Shown: positions 30,854 through 41,840, numbered from the stretch's first letter. The stretch is 64,000 bases of DNA from Candidatus Enterovibrio escicola (GCF_002464935.1 NZ_NBYY01000039.1:1-64000); one strand, 5' to 3'. The notes: a model not told the origin generated them from the letters alone. Numbers and translations are program-made.

Positions 30854-31173
30854 ATACGATGTGTCCTCTCTTTTTGATGTAGTCCACTCCACCTACAAAT
30901 GGATGCTCTAAGGATGACATCCTCGAGGATCGCTGAAATCAGCATCTTAAGATTATTTGGGTATATAAGTTCTTAACTTCGTATAAATAATAACCCGTTT
31001 CGTGTGGCGTGAATGGTCAATATGACGGTAATATAAAATAGATCAGACTTGTTGAGATCATTTTATTTCCTTAAGTTGTTTATGGTTATTTTTTAAATTA
31101 ACGCTCTGAATTGCCGAATTCAGATTGCTAAAATATACATAAGTATAATTACATCTTATCCCAAGGAGCGCCT

Positions 31174-32805
31174 ATGCCTGTCATGAATATCGAGAAAAGG
31201 GTTGCACATAATATTGATTTGTCTACACATGGCTTGTTCAATGTTAAGGAAATAATTCGTAATCCTACTTACGAGCAACTATTTATCGAAGAAACTGATG
31301 TCAATCTTCAGAAATATGAAATAGGTACAGTCACCAAGCTTGGTGCTGTTGCTGTTGATACCGGTATTTTTACAGGGCGTTCTCCGAAAGATAAATACAT
31401 TGTTCTCGATGAAACCACCAAAAATACGCTATGGTGGGCTGATCAAGCGGTTAATGATAACAAACCAATTGACCTGCGTGTATGGAACGATCTTAAACTA
31501 CTCGTAACCAACCAACTTTCTGGTAAGCGTTTGTTCGTGGTAGACGGCTATTGTGGCGCAAACCAAGATACTCGGTTAACTATCCGCGTGATCACCGAAG
31601 TAGCATGGCAAGCACACTTCGCAAAAAACATGTTTATCCGCCCAACAGAAGAAGAGCTCGTAAACTTCGAACCCGATTTTGTAGTCATGAATGGTGCAAA
31701 GTGTGTGAACGATAAATGGCAGGAACATGATCTGAACTCCGAGAACTTTACTGTATTTAACCTCACTGAGAGAATGCAGCTTATCGGTGGTACTTGGTAC
31801 GGAGGAGAAATGAAAAAAGGTATGTTCTCCATGATGAATTACTTCCTACCATTACAAGATATTGCATCCATGCACTGCTCTGCAAACAAAGGTATAAATG
31901 GAGATGTTGCTATTTTCTTCGGCCTCTCTGGTACTGGAAAAACCACCTTATCCACAGATCCAAAACGTGAACTAATTGGCGACGATGAACACGGTTGGGA
32001 TGATAACGGTGTCTTCAACTTTGAAGGTGGCTGCTATGCCAAGACCATCAAGCTATCAAAAGAAGCTGAACCCGACATTTACAATGCTATCCATCGAGAT
32101 GCCTTGTTAGAAAATGTTACAGTTCGTAGCGACGGTTCAATTGATTTTGATGACTGTTCCAGAACAGAAAATACCCGTGTTTCCTATCCAATTTACCATA
32201 TCAAAAATATTGTCAAACCTGTGTCTAAAGCTGGTCATGCTAATAAAGTTATCTTCCTTTCAGCAGATGCGTTCGGGGTGTTACCTCCAGTATCAAAATT
32301 GACACCTGAGCAAACCAAGTACCATTTCCTGTCTGGTTTTACCGCCAAACTTGCGGGTACTGAACGTGGTATTATAGAACCAACACCAACCTTCTCTGCA
32401 TGTTTTGGTAAAGCGTTTCTAACATTACACCCTACTAAGTATGCAGACGTATTGGTTAAGCGCATGGAAGCGGTCGGAGCAGAGGCGTATCTGGTCAACA
32501 CAGGTTGGAATGGCACTGGAGAACGTATTTCGATCCAAGACACCCGCAGTATTATCGACGCCATTTTGGATGGCTCTCTTGAGGATACAATAACAAAAGT
32601 AGTTCCTATCTTCAATTTCGAAATTCCAACTTGCTTACCTTTTGTGAATCCAAATATTTTAGATCCTCGCTATACTTATGCTGACCCATTGGAATGGCAA
32701 AGTAGAGCTAAAGCTCTAGCACAGCTCTTTATCAAAAATTTTGAGGAATATACAGATAATGTTCAAGGCCAGTCATTAGTTAAAGCGGGGCCACAGCTAG
32801 ACTAA
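31174..32805 (+). CDS. pckA: phosphoenolpyruvate carboxykinase (ATP)
   Basis: Converts oxaloacetate and ATP to phosphoenolpyruvate and CO2, the first committed step of gluconeogenesis. 543 residues. Visible: [11 protein letters not shown], the PCK active-site region FPxxG-type HCSANKG, the kinase-1a P-loop [16 protein letters not shown], kinase-2 LIGDDEHGW, and [18 protein letters not shown] 31174 follows aaggag. The C-terminus ends AGPQLD; relatives stop after the equivalent of AGPKL. The TAA stop at 32803-32805 overlaps the first base of an IS982 terminus, so the insertion replaced the native stop at the cost of about one extra residue. Confidence 0.97.
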   Translation: MPVMNIEKRVAHNIDLSTHGLFNVKEIIRNPTYEQLFIEETDVNLQKYEIGTVTKLGAVAVDTGIFTGRSPKDKYIVLDETTKNTLWWADQAVNDNKPIDLRVWNDLKLLVTNQLSGKRLFVVDGYCGANQDTRLTIRVITEVAWQAHFAKNMFIRPTEEELVNFEPDFVVMNGAKCVNDKWQEHDLNSENFTVFNLTERMQLIGGTWYGGEMKKGMFSMMNYFLPLQDIASMHCSANKGINGDVAIFFGLSGTGKTTLSTDPKRELIGDDEHGWDDNGVFNFEGGCYAKTIKLSKEAEPDIYNAIHRDALLENVTVRSDGSIDFDDCSRTENTRVSYPIYHIKNIVKPVSKAGHANKVIFLSADAFGVLPPVSKLTPEQTKYHFLSGFTAKLAGTERGIIEPTPTFSACFGKAFLTLHPTKYADVLVKRMEAVGAEAYLVNTGWNGTGERISIQDTRSIIDAILDGSLEDTITKVVPIFNFEIPTCLPFVNPNILDPRYTYADPLEWQSRAKALAQLFIKNFEEYTDNVQGQSLVKAGPQLD

Positions 32806-32945
32806 TCTGAGCTTCGCATAAGAAATGAACTAAATGCCTAAGCCGAGATCTGATCGCTGGAGTCAAACTATCAGTTCTATAATGACTTAGGCATGTCTAA
32901 TTTAGACACCAACATCACCGATGTTTACGATTTTTGTACTTTATT
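32805..32945 (+). mobile_element. IS982-family left-end fragment abutting pckA
   Basis: ATCTGAGCTTCGCATAAGAAAT at 32805 is the left inverted repeat, followed by the untranslated leader and the first transposase codons (gcatgtctaatttagacaccaac, compare MNNLDT...). The similarity ends near 32945. The terminus begins on the last base of the pckA stop codon. Confidence 0.78.
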
Positions 32946-33289
32946 AGGTTTCTCCTGCCGCTTCATGACCGACGTACGCTATACCGTTATCTGACGTGAT
33001 AATTTTGAAATCATAGAAGGTGGAATCTACAACACCAATAAACGTTTTAACCACTCGTATCTTGTACCCACCTTCTTATTGCACATCTTTCTGATGTAGC
33101 AAAGTCTATTGGCTTTATCCCACTAGGGTAAGCAGAAGAATTTATGTCAAGTCCCGATGACAAAGTTAATCTCAAAATGAGAAAATGCAGTCTTCTTGTC
33201 TGCAATATCAGGTCGTTTCTCAATGCTAACAGGTTCTTTATCTTTACCTTATTGTTACTGATCTTCTTAAATTTACAGTGTTACCAACT
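32946..33289. other. decayed DNA without a recognisable gene
   Basis: On the minus strand, about 33060-32946 reads openly as RVVKTFIGVVDSTFYDFKIITSDNGIAYVGHEAAGET before two stops, which looks like a former protein-coding C-terminus, but I cannot name it. The plus strand from 33144 opens a frame that merges into the IS30 remnant. No promoter, RNA or IS end was identified. Confidence 0.3.
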
Positions 33290-33715
33290 GTCTGGATCTT
33301 TCAACAGACAAAAACCAAGCAAGAAATGGTCGTCACTTTATGACGATCTATTGCTAATCTTTGCTGTTAATAGGAACCTAGTGAATGGTTACCATACAAT
33401 TATGGTAGATAATGGTTGAGAGGTTATTCATCATGAAAAGATAGTAAAAGCTTTGGATGTTGAAATTTACTTTGGGCACCTTTATCCCATTTATGGGAAC
33501 TAGGGATAAATGAGAATTTTAATGGGTTTTTGAAACAGTACGTAAAAAATGGATAGACTTTAAAAGAGTCACGTATGCAGATATTACCTGCGCTCCTGCA
33601 AGGAACAATCATCAACCTAAGAAGTTTTTATGATTTAAGCGCCTTGCCGTTATTTTTAAATAAAGGGCAGTAGCAATTTGCTTGGAAAGTAACGTACTTT
33701 AGACTTGAATGCAAG
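33290..33715 (+). mobile_element. IS30-family transposase remnant
   Basis: Plus-strand pieces YHTIMVDNG (to 33418) and, in the next frame, HHEKIVKALDVEIYFGHLYP match the IS30 DDE core seen inverted at 26672-27753. Nucleotides tgccgttatttttaaa..gcttggaa..cgtacttt (about 33651-33705) match the 3' terminal region of that copy. Only the 3' half is recognisable and it carries stops. Confidence 0.65.
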
Positions 33716-33786
33716 CTCCACTAATTCGCTGAATTAGCATAATAAGATCCGTCCTTCTACATTATCTTAATTATCTGTACTTTCAG

Positions 33787-34647
33787 TTATTTCTGAGGAC
33801 GATGAAGTTGCCAAAATTGCTTTTCACCAAGTGAAGTAGTGATTTCCGCCCCAAGTAGTACTATACACCAGCTCAGAAATACCCACATAAAGAGCAAAGG
33901 GACCACTGCTAATGTCCCGTAAATTAGGTCATAAGATGGAAAATTTACCACATAAATAGCGAATACCTTTTTACTGAATTCAAACATTAAACCGGCTGAC
34001 ACTGCACCGACAAGAGCATGCCAAAGCACCACCGGACGATTAGGTACCAGTGTATACAAACCTAGAAACGTAGCAGATACAAGAAAGAACGGCACGGTAC
34101 GTAGCAGCGATGAAAGCCACTTTTCACTGCTTCCGAGGTGAAAAAAATTCAACGAGCCCATATATGAACTGATACTAATGCTGCCACTGAGAAGTATAGG
34201 ACCTAATGTTAAAACCATCCAGTAAATTGAAAACGATATCATGGGTGCACGTTTTTGGTTTACTCGCCAAATATAATTAAGGCTTTTATCAATCGCAGAC
34301 ATAAGCATTAATGCAACCAGAAGCAAGAATGCGACACCTACTACGGTTACCTTGCCTGCATTGGCAATAAATTGATTGAGGTAGATTTCCAATACTTCAT
34401 TCGAAGCAGGTAGGAAGTTACGCAGCAGAAACGTTTTGATCTCTTCTTCTATGCTGGAAGCACTGGAAAAAACAGATAAGGCTGATAAAATCACTGTCAT
34501 CAGGGGAACTAGAGACAACAGCGTTACATATGCCATGTACCCAGCATTGACCATCAATCGATCGTGGTTTATCCTGAGGATAAGATGTATGGAGAAGGCC
34601 AACCAAGTACGCACTATATCTGGAAAGGAAAGCTTGATTTGTGACAC
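33787..34647 (-). CDS. yihY: UPF0761 (YihY/BrkB family) inner-membrane protein
   Basis: 286-residue polytopic membrane protein of the YihY/BrkB family, with about six hydrophobic helices (for example YMAYVTLLSLVPLMTVILSAL, VGVAFLLLVALMLMSAIDKSL, VVPLLFMWVFLSWCIVLLGAE) and the family motif LNYIWRVNQKR. Function not firmly established in this group; members were once misnamed ribonuclease BN. In Vibrionaceae it lies on the typA side of pckA, which is preserved here. Usual downstream partners are absent, replaced by an IS30 remnant. Confidence 0.9.
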   Translation of the reverse strand: MSQIKLSFPDIVRTWLAFSIHLILRINHDRLMVNAGYMAYVTLLSLVPLMTVILSALSVFSSASSIEEEIKTFLLRNFLPASNEVLEIYLNQFIANAGKVTVVGVAFLLLVALMLMSAIDKSLNYIWRVNQKRAPMISFSIYWMVLTLGPILLSGSISISSYMGSLNFFHLGSSEKWLSSLLRTVPFFLVSATFLGLYTLVPNRPVVLWHALVGAVSAGLMFEFSKKVFAIYVVNFPSYDLIYGTLAVVPLLFMWVFLSWCIVLLGAEITTSLGEKQFWQLHRPQK

Positions 34648-35099
34648 AGCTTCAACCGTAGTCTATTATTTAAAAAGTCAATGACACTTCAATGTATTAA
34701 GGATTTTACCTTGTGTCTCATCTCGATCCTCTTCCTGATTCTTCTGGAGGCAACGATACTATAGAAAATTGACGACCACAAGCAGGGCTTCATCCTGACT
34801 GGTAGATTAGAAATCAATATCCTAACTTTACCCAGAAACAAGCAGTGAGCAGTTCACTCGAGGCGTTTACGATGCTGACCAATTTTGGCTAGAATCAATT
34901 GGTAATAATGCATGATACCATCAACGATCAATATTAGGAAAGCGGAGAGGTTATCAATAACCATGCAAGTTACTACTTCTAACCGTAAAGGTTTTTTCCA
35001 CCCTAAAACACTGGTTAATTATTCATCATTTATTGTAAATGTAACACACGAGTTCTGGTTATACATTCAATAGGTTATTTTTCATATCAAACGCCTGCT
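34648..35099. other. gap between yihY and an IS1 remnant
   Basis: No intact gene. Minus-strand 34935-34850 gives a short hydrophobic open stretch (AFLILIVDGIMHYYQLILAKIGQHRKR) that could be a membrane-protein relic; I cannot identify it. The rest is AT-rich without clear IS ends. Confidence 0.3.
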
Positions 35100-35640
35100 T
35101 TTGCAAGGTGCACCTTATAACTACCGTTGATATTATAAGTTGCTTTACCTGTATATAAACCGGTTAAACAGCATGCTATCGGCCGTGGTGGATACCAACG
35201 CTATCGTTACCAAATATGTTACCGAAGCTTCTAACTTGGATATACATACATAAATATACATACATAGCTTGTTAGGTGGGGATAAAAGAGTAAATTGTTG
35301 AACGTGCTATGAACAATACAGGTATCCGTAACTCCTCTCGCGTGCTACATCTCAGCATTAATCAAGGTTGTTAGGGTTTTAAAAAACTTACAACCTGTTG
35401 TGTAACACATTTCCTTTTTATGTATAGGAAGTGGTGCTTATCTGCGAAGTAGAAGTAGATGAGTGATGGTCTTTCGTGGGTAACAAAATAACTCACGCTG
35501 ACTCATGTATGCTTGGGAGCTTCGATTAAAGAAAATCATTGTTTACGCATTCATTTATTGTGGAAGAGAGAGATTCAATCTACTTTCTCCCTCTATCAGG
35601 TGAAATTAACAGATGTTATATCTTAAACTGACGTCAAATT
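35100..35640 (+). mobile_element. IS1-family remnant
   Basis: Plus-strand translation in shifting frames gives the IS1 InsA zinc-ribbon part (RGGYQRYRYQICYRSF, near 35190) and helix-turn-helix (GIRNSSRVLHLSIN, ALIKVVRVLKNLQP near 35330-35395). InsB pieces follow (CEVDE-like codons near 35450, then THVCLGASIKKIIVYAF near 35500). A related stretch recurs at 49990-50400. The 3' part and clear ends are missing. Confidence 0.65.
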
Positions 35641-35899
35641 TTCTTAATCATCCTGATCTATAGTAGCTTGATTAGAAATAATGCTATTGGAAAGTGTTGC
35701 ACCGAACGCTTTTATGTATTGCTGTGATGATGAGGGTGGTAAATCGGTTATTCCATTCAATAAGTTGAATGGTTCGTTGGCATGATTATCAAGGTAGTTA
35801 TATAGTAGTGTCTACTATTACAGATAGAATGCTTTTTAATAGTGTTTAACTTCCAATGAGAAAATTAGGGATTTAGTACAGAATCCCTAATTAGTAATC

Positions 35900-37729
35900 T
35901 TATTTACCGTCGCGGCTTGCGCGTTTACGTTCGTTCTCTGAAAGTAATTTTTTACGGATACGAATATTTAAGGGAGTTACTTCTACCAACTCATCATTAT
36001 TGATGAATTCCAGTGCTTGTTCAAGGGTGTATTTGATAGCTGGGCTCAGGACTTGAGCTTCATCAGTACCAGAAGCACGGACATTAGTCAGTTGCTTACC
36101 TTTAAGACAGTTTACTGTTAGGTCATTAGACCGGTTGTGGATACCTATTACTTGCCCTTCATAAACTTCATCTGCATGCTCAGTAAATAGACGGCCTCGC
36201 TCTTGCAGGTTAAAAAGTGCGTAAGTTAATGCTTTTCCCATTGAGTTTGAAATCAGGACGCCATTTTTACGCTGACCGATAACACCAAGTTTCATTGATC
36301 CATAATGGTCAAACGCATGATACATCAGACCAGTGCCTGAAGTCAACGTTAAGAATTCGGTTTGGAAACCGATCAGGCCACGAGAGGGAATTATGAAATC
36401 CATACGGATACGACCTTTACCATCAGTAGACATGTCAGTCAACTCGCCTCTACGCAAGCCAATTTTCTCCATAATACCACCTTGGTTTTCTTCCAAAACG
36501 TCAATAGTCACCGTCTCAAACGGTTCCATTTTTTGTCCGCCATCCTCTTTTATAATAACTTCAGGACGCGATACCGCCAGTTCGAAACCTTCACGACGCA
36601 TATTTTCGATTAGGATAGACAGGTGAAGTTCACCACGGCCTAATACTCTGAAACGGTCTGGATCACCAGTCTCTTCGACGCGCAGAGCAACGTTATAAAT
36701 CAGTTCTTTATTCAGTCTCTCAAGGAGATTACGTGACGTGACATATTTACCTTCTTTACCTGCAAACGGTGATGTGTTTACTTGGAATGTCATGGTAACT
36801 GTGGGTTCATCAACTAACAACTGTGGCAATGCATCTATTACATTCACATCACAAATAGTGTCAGAAATTTTTAGTTCCCCCAAACCTGTAACCGCGACGA
36901 TATCACCTGCATTAGCTACTTCAATATCGTAACGTTCAAGGCCAAGGTAACCTAATATATTACCTACTTTACCATTGTGCTTTTTACCGTTAGCCCCAAC
37001 AACAGTGACTTGTTGATTTGGTTTAATAGAACCACGAGTGATACGCCCAACACCAATAACTCCCACGTACGAACTGTAGTCCAACTGAGAAATTTGCATC
37101 TGTAGAGAACCATTTATATCAACCTCTGGTGCGGAAACATTATCAATGACTGCTTGGAATAGGGGTTCCATGTTTTCACCAACTTCATATTCCTCCAGAG
37201 TTGCCCAACCATTTAGGGCTGAGGAGTAAACCACACGAAAATCTAGCTGATCATCAGTTGCGCCGAGGTTATCAAACAGGTCAAATACCTGATTCAAAAC
37301 CCAATCAGGACGCGCGCCTGGACGGTCAAGTTTATTGATAACAACGATTGGTTTTAGGCCGTGAGCAAAGGCTTTTTGTGTTACGAAACGAGTTTGGGGC
37401 ATGGGACCGTCAACTGCGTCCACAATTAACAGAACAGAATCAACCATCGACATGATACGCTCAACTTCACCACCGAAATCAGCATGCCCTGGTGTATCAA
37501 CAATATTGATACGGTAACCATTCCAGTTGATAGCTGTATTCTTCGCTAAAATAGTAATGCCACGTTCTTTCTCGATATCGTTAGAGTCCATGACACGTTC
37601 TTCGTGCTCTCCACGAGTATCTAAGGTGCCAGATTGCTGAAGCAGTTTATCAACCAATGTTGTTTTGCCATGATCAACGTGCGCGATAATCGCAATATTT
37701 CTCAATTTATCTATCTGTAACGTAGACAT
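35900..37729 (-). CDS. typA: ribosome-dependent GTPase TypA/BipA
   Basis: Translational GTPase aiding 50S assembly and growth under stress. About 609 residues from ATG 37729 ([25 protein letters not shown]). I prefer this over an upstream TTG at 37747 because family members begin just before KLRNIAI and a gaaagag site lies 5 bases upstream. G1 AHVDHGKT, switch I with [11 protein letters not shown]3 [13 protein letters not shown]4 [14 protein letters not shown]5 SALNGWA. The C-terminal BipA-specific domain ([32 protein letters not shown]) is complete. It is divergent from glnA, the usual arrangement, but now separated by a nested IS pair. Confidence 0.97.
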   Translation of the reverse strand: MSTLQIDKLRNIAIIAHVDHGKTTLVDKLLQQSGTLDTRGEHEERVMDSNDIEKERGITILAKNTAINWNGYRINIVDTPGHADFGGEVERIMSMVDSVLLIVDAVDGPMPQTRFVTQKAFAHGLKPIVVINKLDRPGARPDWVLNQVFDLFDNLGATDDQLDFRVVYSSALNGWATLEEYEVGENMEPLFQAVIDNVSAPEVDINGSLQMQISQLDYSSYVGVIGVGRITRGSIKPNQQVTVVGANGKKHNGKVGNILGYLGLERYDIEVANAGDIVAVTGLGELKISDTICDVNVIDALPQLLVDEPTVTMTFQVNTSPFAGKEGKYVTSRNLLERLNKELIYNVALRVEETGDPDRFRVLGRGELHLSILIENMRREGFELAVSRPEVIIKEDGGQKMEPFETVTIDVLEENQGGIMEKIGLRRGELTDMSTDGKGRIRMDFIIPSRGLIGFQTEFLTLTSGTGLMYHAFDHYGSMKLGVIGQRKNGVLISNSMGKALTYALFNLQERGRLFTEHADEVYEGQVIGIHNRSNDLTVNCLKGKQLTNVRASGTDEAQVLSPAIKYTLEQALEFINNDELVEVTPLNIRIRKKLLSENERKRASRDGK

Positions 37730-37911
37730 GGATACTCTTTCACTCAAAAATATGTGTAGTTAAAAACCACTAGGTTGCTTACCGACACTTGATTAAAATA
37801 CTGCAATAAAATAACATATTTTCTCCCAATATACATTCAACAATATGACATGAAACTAATTTACATTTATGGTTTCCTCCTCATTAACAGGATATACTTT
37901 CTGTTTCCGAG

Positions 37912-39939
37912 GGCGTTGTTGATCAAATCAGGCCTATAACGCACTGATTCCAATATTTGTTACAGTCTTAGTTTATCTGCTGGCAAACAGGCACATCTAC
38001 CCTTATAACTTTGTTCATCGCTTTCATCTTTGCCAGCGCTTGAGCAACTTGAGCATTGTAATTACGAAGCGTAAGTTTAGGGCTGAGCAACTGTTTATAG
38101 CGAAACATTGCTGTCTCTGCTATTGAGAGTTTATGATAACCCCTGTACTTTTCCACTCCGCTAATGTATCCTCTTTTAAAACCTTTACAACTTCCTTTCT
38201 CGGATGCCATTCCTCCCAATACCCCGCGTTGCTTCGAGGTGGCATACTGGGCGTTATTCCTTGGTTCTTCAGTACGTGGTGATATGCTCTTGTATCATAG
38301 GCTCCATCAGCACTGACTTGCTGTATCTTTCGTCGTAATGGGTTAAACAATATAGGTAAAATCTCATTGTTACCCACAAAAACTAGGATAACTTTTGCAG
38401 CAATAACCTCATGAGTATACTCATCATTGGCAAGATGAAGTTTGCGCCAGATGCGTTGTTTCTCCTTAACTGTGTTTACGTGTTTTCCATTCACCTTCGT
38501 CATATACTTTCAGGTCTGAGACATCAATAATGACGTGGGCGACGGACAGCTCCACTACTCGGTAAACGGTACTTAACTTTTACGGTTTTGAACGCTTATT
38601 TAATGTAACCTGAGCTACGCATAAGAAATGAACTAAATGCCAAAGTCGATGTCTGATCGTTTGAAATAAACTATTGACGGCACAAGGACTTGAGCATGAA
38701 TAACTTAGACGTTGTTTTCATCGATGTCGACGACTTCTGCCAGATTCTCCTCCCTGCTTGGGAAAACCTAATTTCTTCCGGTGATAAATAAAACATAAGC
38801 CTTATCGCCTATCAGTTAGCGAAGTGATTAAGATAGTAATCTCTTTCCATCAATCAATGGTATCAAGACGTAAAAACTTATTACATCCACTTTATTTAGG
38901 GTTACCTTACCAACGAATCTCCTGAATTAGTTACCTACACGAGTATGCTCAAGCTCATGTAAGGTGTTTTGGTTCCGATTTACTCTTGCCTCACTCATCG
39001 TTAGGGATGACCTTCGTTGATTCGGCCAAGATACAGGTTTGTCATAACCTACGTATTCTCAGACATCAGGTTTTAAAGGTACCGCGAAGCGCGGAAAAGG
39101 AACGATGGGGTGGTTCTACAACTTTAAATTACACCTTATTATCAGTGGATCAAAGTGGTATGATCTCAATCAAAGTGACAACGGCTAACGTGGATAAATA
39201 GAAAGTCTGTGTCGGAAATAACTGATAAGCGTTTGGGTGTTTATACGGAGATAAAGGTTATATCTCTGGTCCATTGGAATGGGAACTTTCAGACAAGGGA
39301 TTGACACCGATAACAGGTGTAAAAAAGAATATGAAATCCAAAGTGATGAAACTTTGGGACTGCCTAATACTCCGGAAATGGTTTATTATCAAAACCGTTT
39401 TTAATCAACTAAAAAACATATCCCAAATCGAGCATTTTCGGTACCATAGTTGTATCATCTTCATGGTTAACTTGCTGGTGGGACTCATCGCGTATTCATT
39501 TCAACCGAAAAATCCGAGCATCAAGATGACTGGGCTTGATAAGCAAGCGCTTATGCAGATCTGAGGTTAATGTAGGTGTGTATAGGGGATTTTAGCGGGA
39601 CATTCATCAACGTAAAAACCGTATTGAGAAAGCCTTTTAATTCACGAAGTGGAAGTTTAAAAATACCTTTCACCATCAGTGCTGTTTTAATCGCGGTATC
39701 CGAAAATATAAACCCACGGGCACGCTGCCCGTGATGCTTTAGACAAAGCCATGTTGGAATAGCAATGATGTTTATCCAAAAAATCACTGAGCCTCGGTTT
39801 ACTAATGCTTGATTATATTGTTTCCAGTTGCTGATCTTTTGCTTTGTCCTTTCCTTTCCCCATTATCAGCTCCAGTTTAACTCTATGATGATCTGATCGT
39901 AGGAATTGCGATTAGTTAAGATATTTGGGAAATAATGCC
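37912..39939 (-). mobile_element. IS5-family (IS903-like) element interrupted by an IS982
   Basis: Right end ggcgttgttgatcaaatcag at 37912, left end (complement of ggcattatttcccaaatatc) at 39939. Removing the IS982 (38608-39567) and one 7-bp repeat leaves about 1,061 bp, the expected element size. Minus-strand transposase: N-terminal ITIAIPTWLCLKHHGQRARGFIFSDTAIKTALMV-like codons at 39787-39600, then KGKHVNTVKEKQRIWRKLHLANDEYTHEVIAAKV and SADGAYDTRAYHHVLKNQGI (38503-38230), ending KLTLRNYNAQVAQALAKMKAMNKVIRVDVPVCQQ (to 37968). Near-identical tttccgag / tttcctag flank it. It occupies the typA-glnA divergent promoter region. Frameshifted. Confidence 0.88.
38608..39567 (+). mobile_element. IS982-family element, full length, with perfect 7-bp target duplication
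   Basis: Bounded by ACCTGAGCTACGCATAAG (38608) and CTTATGCAGATCTGAGGT (39567), imperfect inverted repeats of about 18 bp. Perfect 7-bp direct repeats taatgta occur at 38601-38607 and 39568-39574. At 960 bp it appears to be the best-preserved length in the window. The transposase is still broken: MNNLDVVFIDVDDFCQILLPAWENLISSGDK then a stop; later GMTFVDSAKIQVCHNLRILRHQVLKV and WELSDKGLTPITGVKKNMKSKVMKLWDC lie in other frames. It defines the element's ends and target duplication for reading the other copies. Confidence 0.92.
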
Positions 39940-40349
39940 TTTCCTAGGAATACTAATTCTTTCTGCTTTTTCGTCAATCACAAGCTTTGTTTAAAAGCAA
40001 TGACGGTATTGTTCCCACTTTCCGATCGAGATCACAGCTAGAACAACACTGGTGTTTTTTCGCAGAATCATTTATTGATAACATTGAACAATAGCTGCTG
40101 AGTGAGGAAGTGGGACATGGAACCTGTAGTTGTACCTCCTAGGTGTTTGCGTACCATAATAATAATAACGGTATCCAATTTATCTTGGATAAACCAATAT
40201 AAAATTAAGCAATAACGGAACTTAAAACTTGATATAACTTTCACCATACAGGGACGAACAGGGAAGAAAGACCACTTTTACCTACGTAAATTAAGTGAAT
40301 TAAGCAAATTAACCAATGTAGAGAACATTAATATCGGAGATATTATCAC
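39940..40349. promoter_or_regulatory. glnA upstream region
   Basis: 410 bases between the IS5 left end and glnA. It should contain the glnA promoters and the NtrC-binding enhancer. A short palindrome aacactggtgtt near 40048 contains a TGGTG half-site resembling the NtrC box, but the match is partial. I did not find a convincing -24/-12 sigma-54 element by eye. The ribosome binding site before ATG 40350 is cggag. Confidence 0.4.
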
Positions 40350-41759
40350 ATGTCAGTTGAGAATGTACTTGCCTTAATTAAGGAACACGAAGTGAAATTC
40401 GTTGATCTACGTTTTACCGATACAAAAGGTAAAGAACAGCACATTACGGTTCCAGCCCATCAAATTAATACTGATTTCTTTGAGGATGGTAAAATGTTTG
40501 ATGGTTCCTCTGTGGCAGGGTGGAAAGGTATTAATGAATCAGACATGGTAATGATGCCTGATACGCCTACTGCTATACTGGATCCTTTCACTGAAGCTAG
40601 CACCCTGAATATCCGTTGTGACATCCTTGAACCAGCCACTATGCAAGGATATGATCGCGATCCACGTTCTATCGCGAAACGTTCGGAAGATTACATGAGA
40701 TCGACTGGTCTGGCAGACACTCTATTGGTTGGTCCAGAACCTGAATTCTTTCTGTTTGATGACGTGACATTTTCTACTAGTATGTCAGGTTCTTTTTACA
40801 AAATTGACGATGTAGAAGCAAGTTGGAATAGCGGTATAACAATTGAAGGAGGAAATAAAGCCCATCGTCCAAGAGTTAAAGGTGGTTACTTCCCAGTTGC
40901 GCCGGTTGATTCATCACAAGATATCCGTTCTACCATGTGTTTGGTTATGGAAGAAATGGGGCTGGTAGTTGAAGCACACCATCATGAAGTTGCGACGGCA
41001 GGTCAAAACGAAATCGCTACTCGCTTCAACAGCTTAACGGCTAAAGCTGATGAAATTCAAATCTATAAATATGTTGTTCATAATGTTGCTCACGCATTTG
41101 GTAAGACAGCAACCTTTATGCCTAAACCGTTGGTTGGTGATAATGGTTCAGGGATGCATGTTCACATGTCACTTAGAAAAGAGGGTAAAAACCTATTTGC
41201 GGGAGACAAGTATGGGGGTCTATCTGAAATGGCCATTTATTACATTGGTGGTATCATTAAGCATGCACGTGCAATCAATGCTTTTGCTAATCCAGCCACC
41301 AATTCATATAAACGTTTAGTTCCTGGCTATGAAGCCCCTGTAATGCTTGCATACTCAGCACGTAATCGATCAGCATCTATCCGTATCCCAGCAACACCTA
41401 ACCCGAAATCGCGCCGTATTGAAGTTCGCTTCTGTGATCCGGCGGCTAATCCATATCTAGCCTTTGCATCAATGCTGATGGCGGGTATTGACGGTATTAA
41501 AAATAAGACGCACCCAGGGGATGCGATGGATAAAGACCTATATGATCTACCAGCAGAAGAAACCGCTAAAATTTCAAAAGTTGCGGAGTCGCTACAGCAA
41601 GCACTGCAATGTTTAGATGACGATCGTGAGTTTCTGACAGCAGGAGGCGTGTTTTCTGATGATTTCATTAATTCTTACATCGAATTAAAATCTCAAGATG
41701 TTGAAAAAATAAACATGGCTACACATCCATTAGAATTTGAACTTTATTATTCTGTCTAA
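40350..41759 (+). CDS. glnA: glutamine synthetase, type I
   Basis: ATP-dependent synthesis of glutamine from glutamate and ammonium; dodecameric GS-I beta. 469 residues. Visible: [35 protein letters not shown] (Asp latch), [14 protein letters not shown], the metal/ATP signature around [51 protein letters not shown], and the adenylylation Tyr in [11 protein letters not shown]. It is normally followed by ntrB and ntrC on the same strand; here those are about 38 kb away on the opposite strand. The last codons and stop lie inside a perfect 40-bp inverted repeat. Confidence 0.98.
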   Translation: MSVENVLALIKEHEVKFVDLRFTDTKGKEQHITVPAHQINTDFFEDGKMFDGSSVAGWKGINESDMVMMPDTPTAILDPFTEASTLNIRCDILEPATMQGYDRDPRSIAKRSEDYMRSTGLADTLLVGPEPEFFLFDDVTFSTSMSGSFYKIDDVEASWNSGITIEGGNKAHRPRVKGGYFPVAPVDSSQDIRSTMCLVMEEMGLVVEAHHHEVATAGQNEIATRFNSLTAKADEIQIYKYVVHNVAHAFGKTATFMPKPLVGDNGSGMHVHMSLRKEGKNLFAGDKYGGLSEMAIYYIGGIIKHARAINAFANPATNSYKRLVPGYEAPVMLAYSARNRSASIRIPATPNPKSRRIEVRFCDPAANPYLAFASMLMAGIDGIKNKTHPGDAMDKDLYDLPAEETAKISKVAESLQQALQCLDDDREFLTAGGVFSDDFINSYIELKSQDVEKINMATHPLEFELYYSV

Positions 41760-41840
41760 AGACATCAGCTTAATATAAAATTAAAGGGCTCGCTTGTAAC
41801 CGAGCCCTTTAATTTTATATTAAGCTGATGTCTTTAGACA
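41753..41840. terminator. perfect 40-bp inverted repeat overlapping the glnA stop; terminator core
   Basis: Arms at 41753-41792 and 41801-41840 are exact reverse complements over all 40 positions, with an 8-base loop cttgtaac; pairing fails at the next outer base (c/c). The central aaagggctcg / cgagccctttaa is a conventional intrinsic terminator, active in both directions. The outer 30 bp per arm are far longer than terminators need. The left arm starts in the last sense codon of glnA and includes the TAA, so the right arm is an inverted copy of the glnA 3' end. Confidence 0.93.

Larger units (their letters stand above)
28370..30915 (+). pseudogene. hslO: remnant of hslO (Hsp33 redox chaperone), cut by two IS elements
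   Basis: Fragments in three pieces follow the Hsp33 order. 28370-28856 gives VMREIARWVGKLFK, MVGKGHIVVTK, GEHYQDVVGLESATLE, LEDYFLHFKQLKP, KAAGILLKTAA and EDFIFLSQLTNTVKNEELFSSNSKDIL, ending IIFKYSYSRK. 29738-29795 continues AAIAVIERQEVEK after an IS982 (28857-29733). About 30855-30895 gives YDVSSLFDVVHST after an IS5 (29800-30853). Where Hsp33 has its first zinc pair (FKCTCSRE) both Cys codons now encode Tyr. The first 70 or so codons are missing or unrecognisable. Hsp33 is an oxidation-activated holdase; the gene is clearly dead. Confidence 0.75.
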
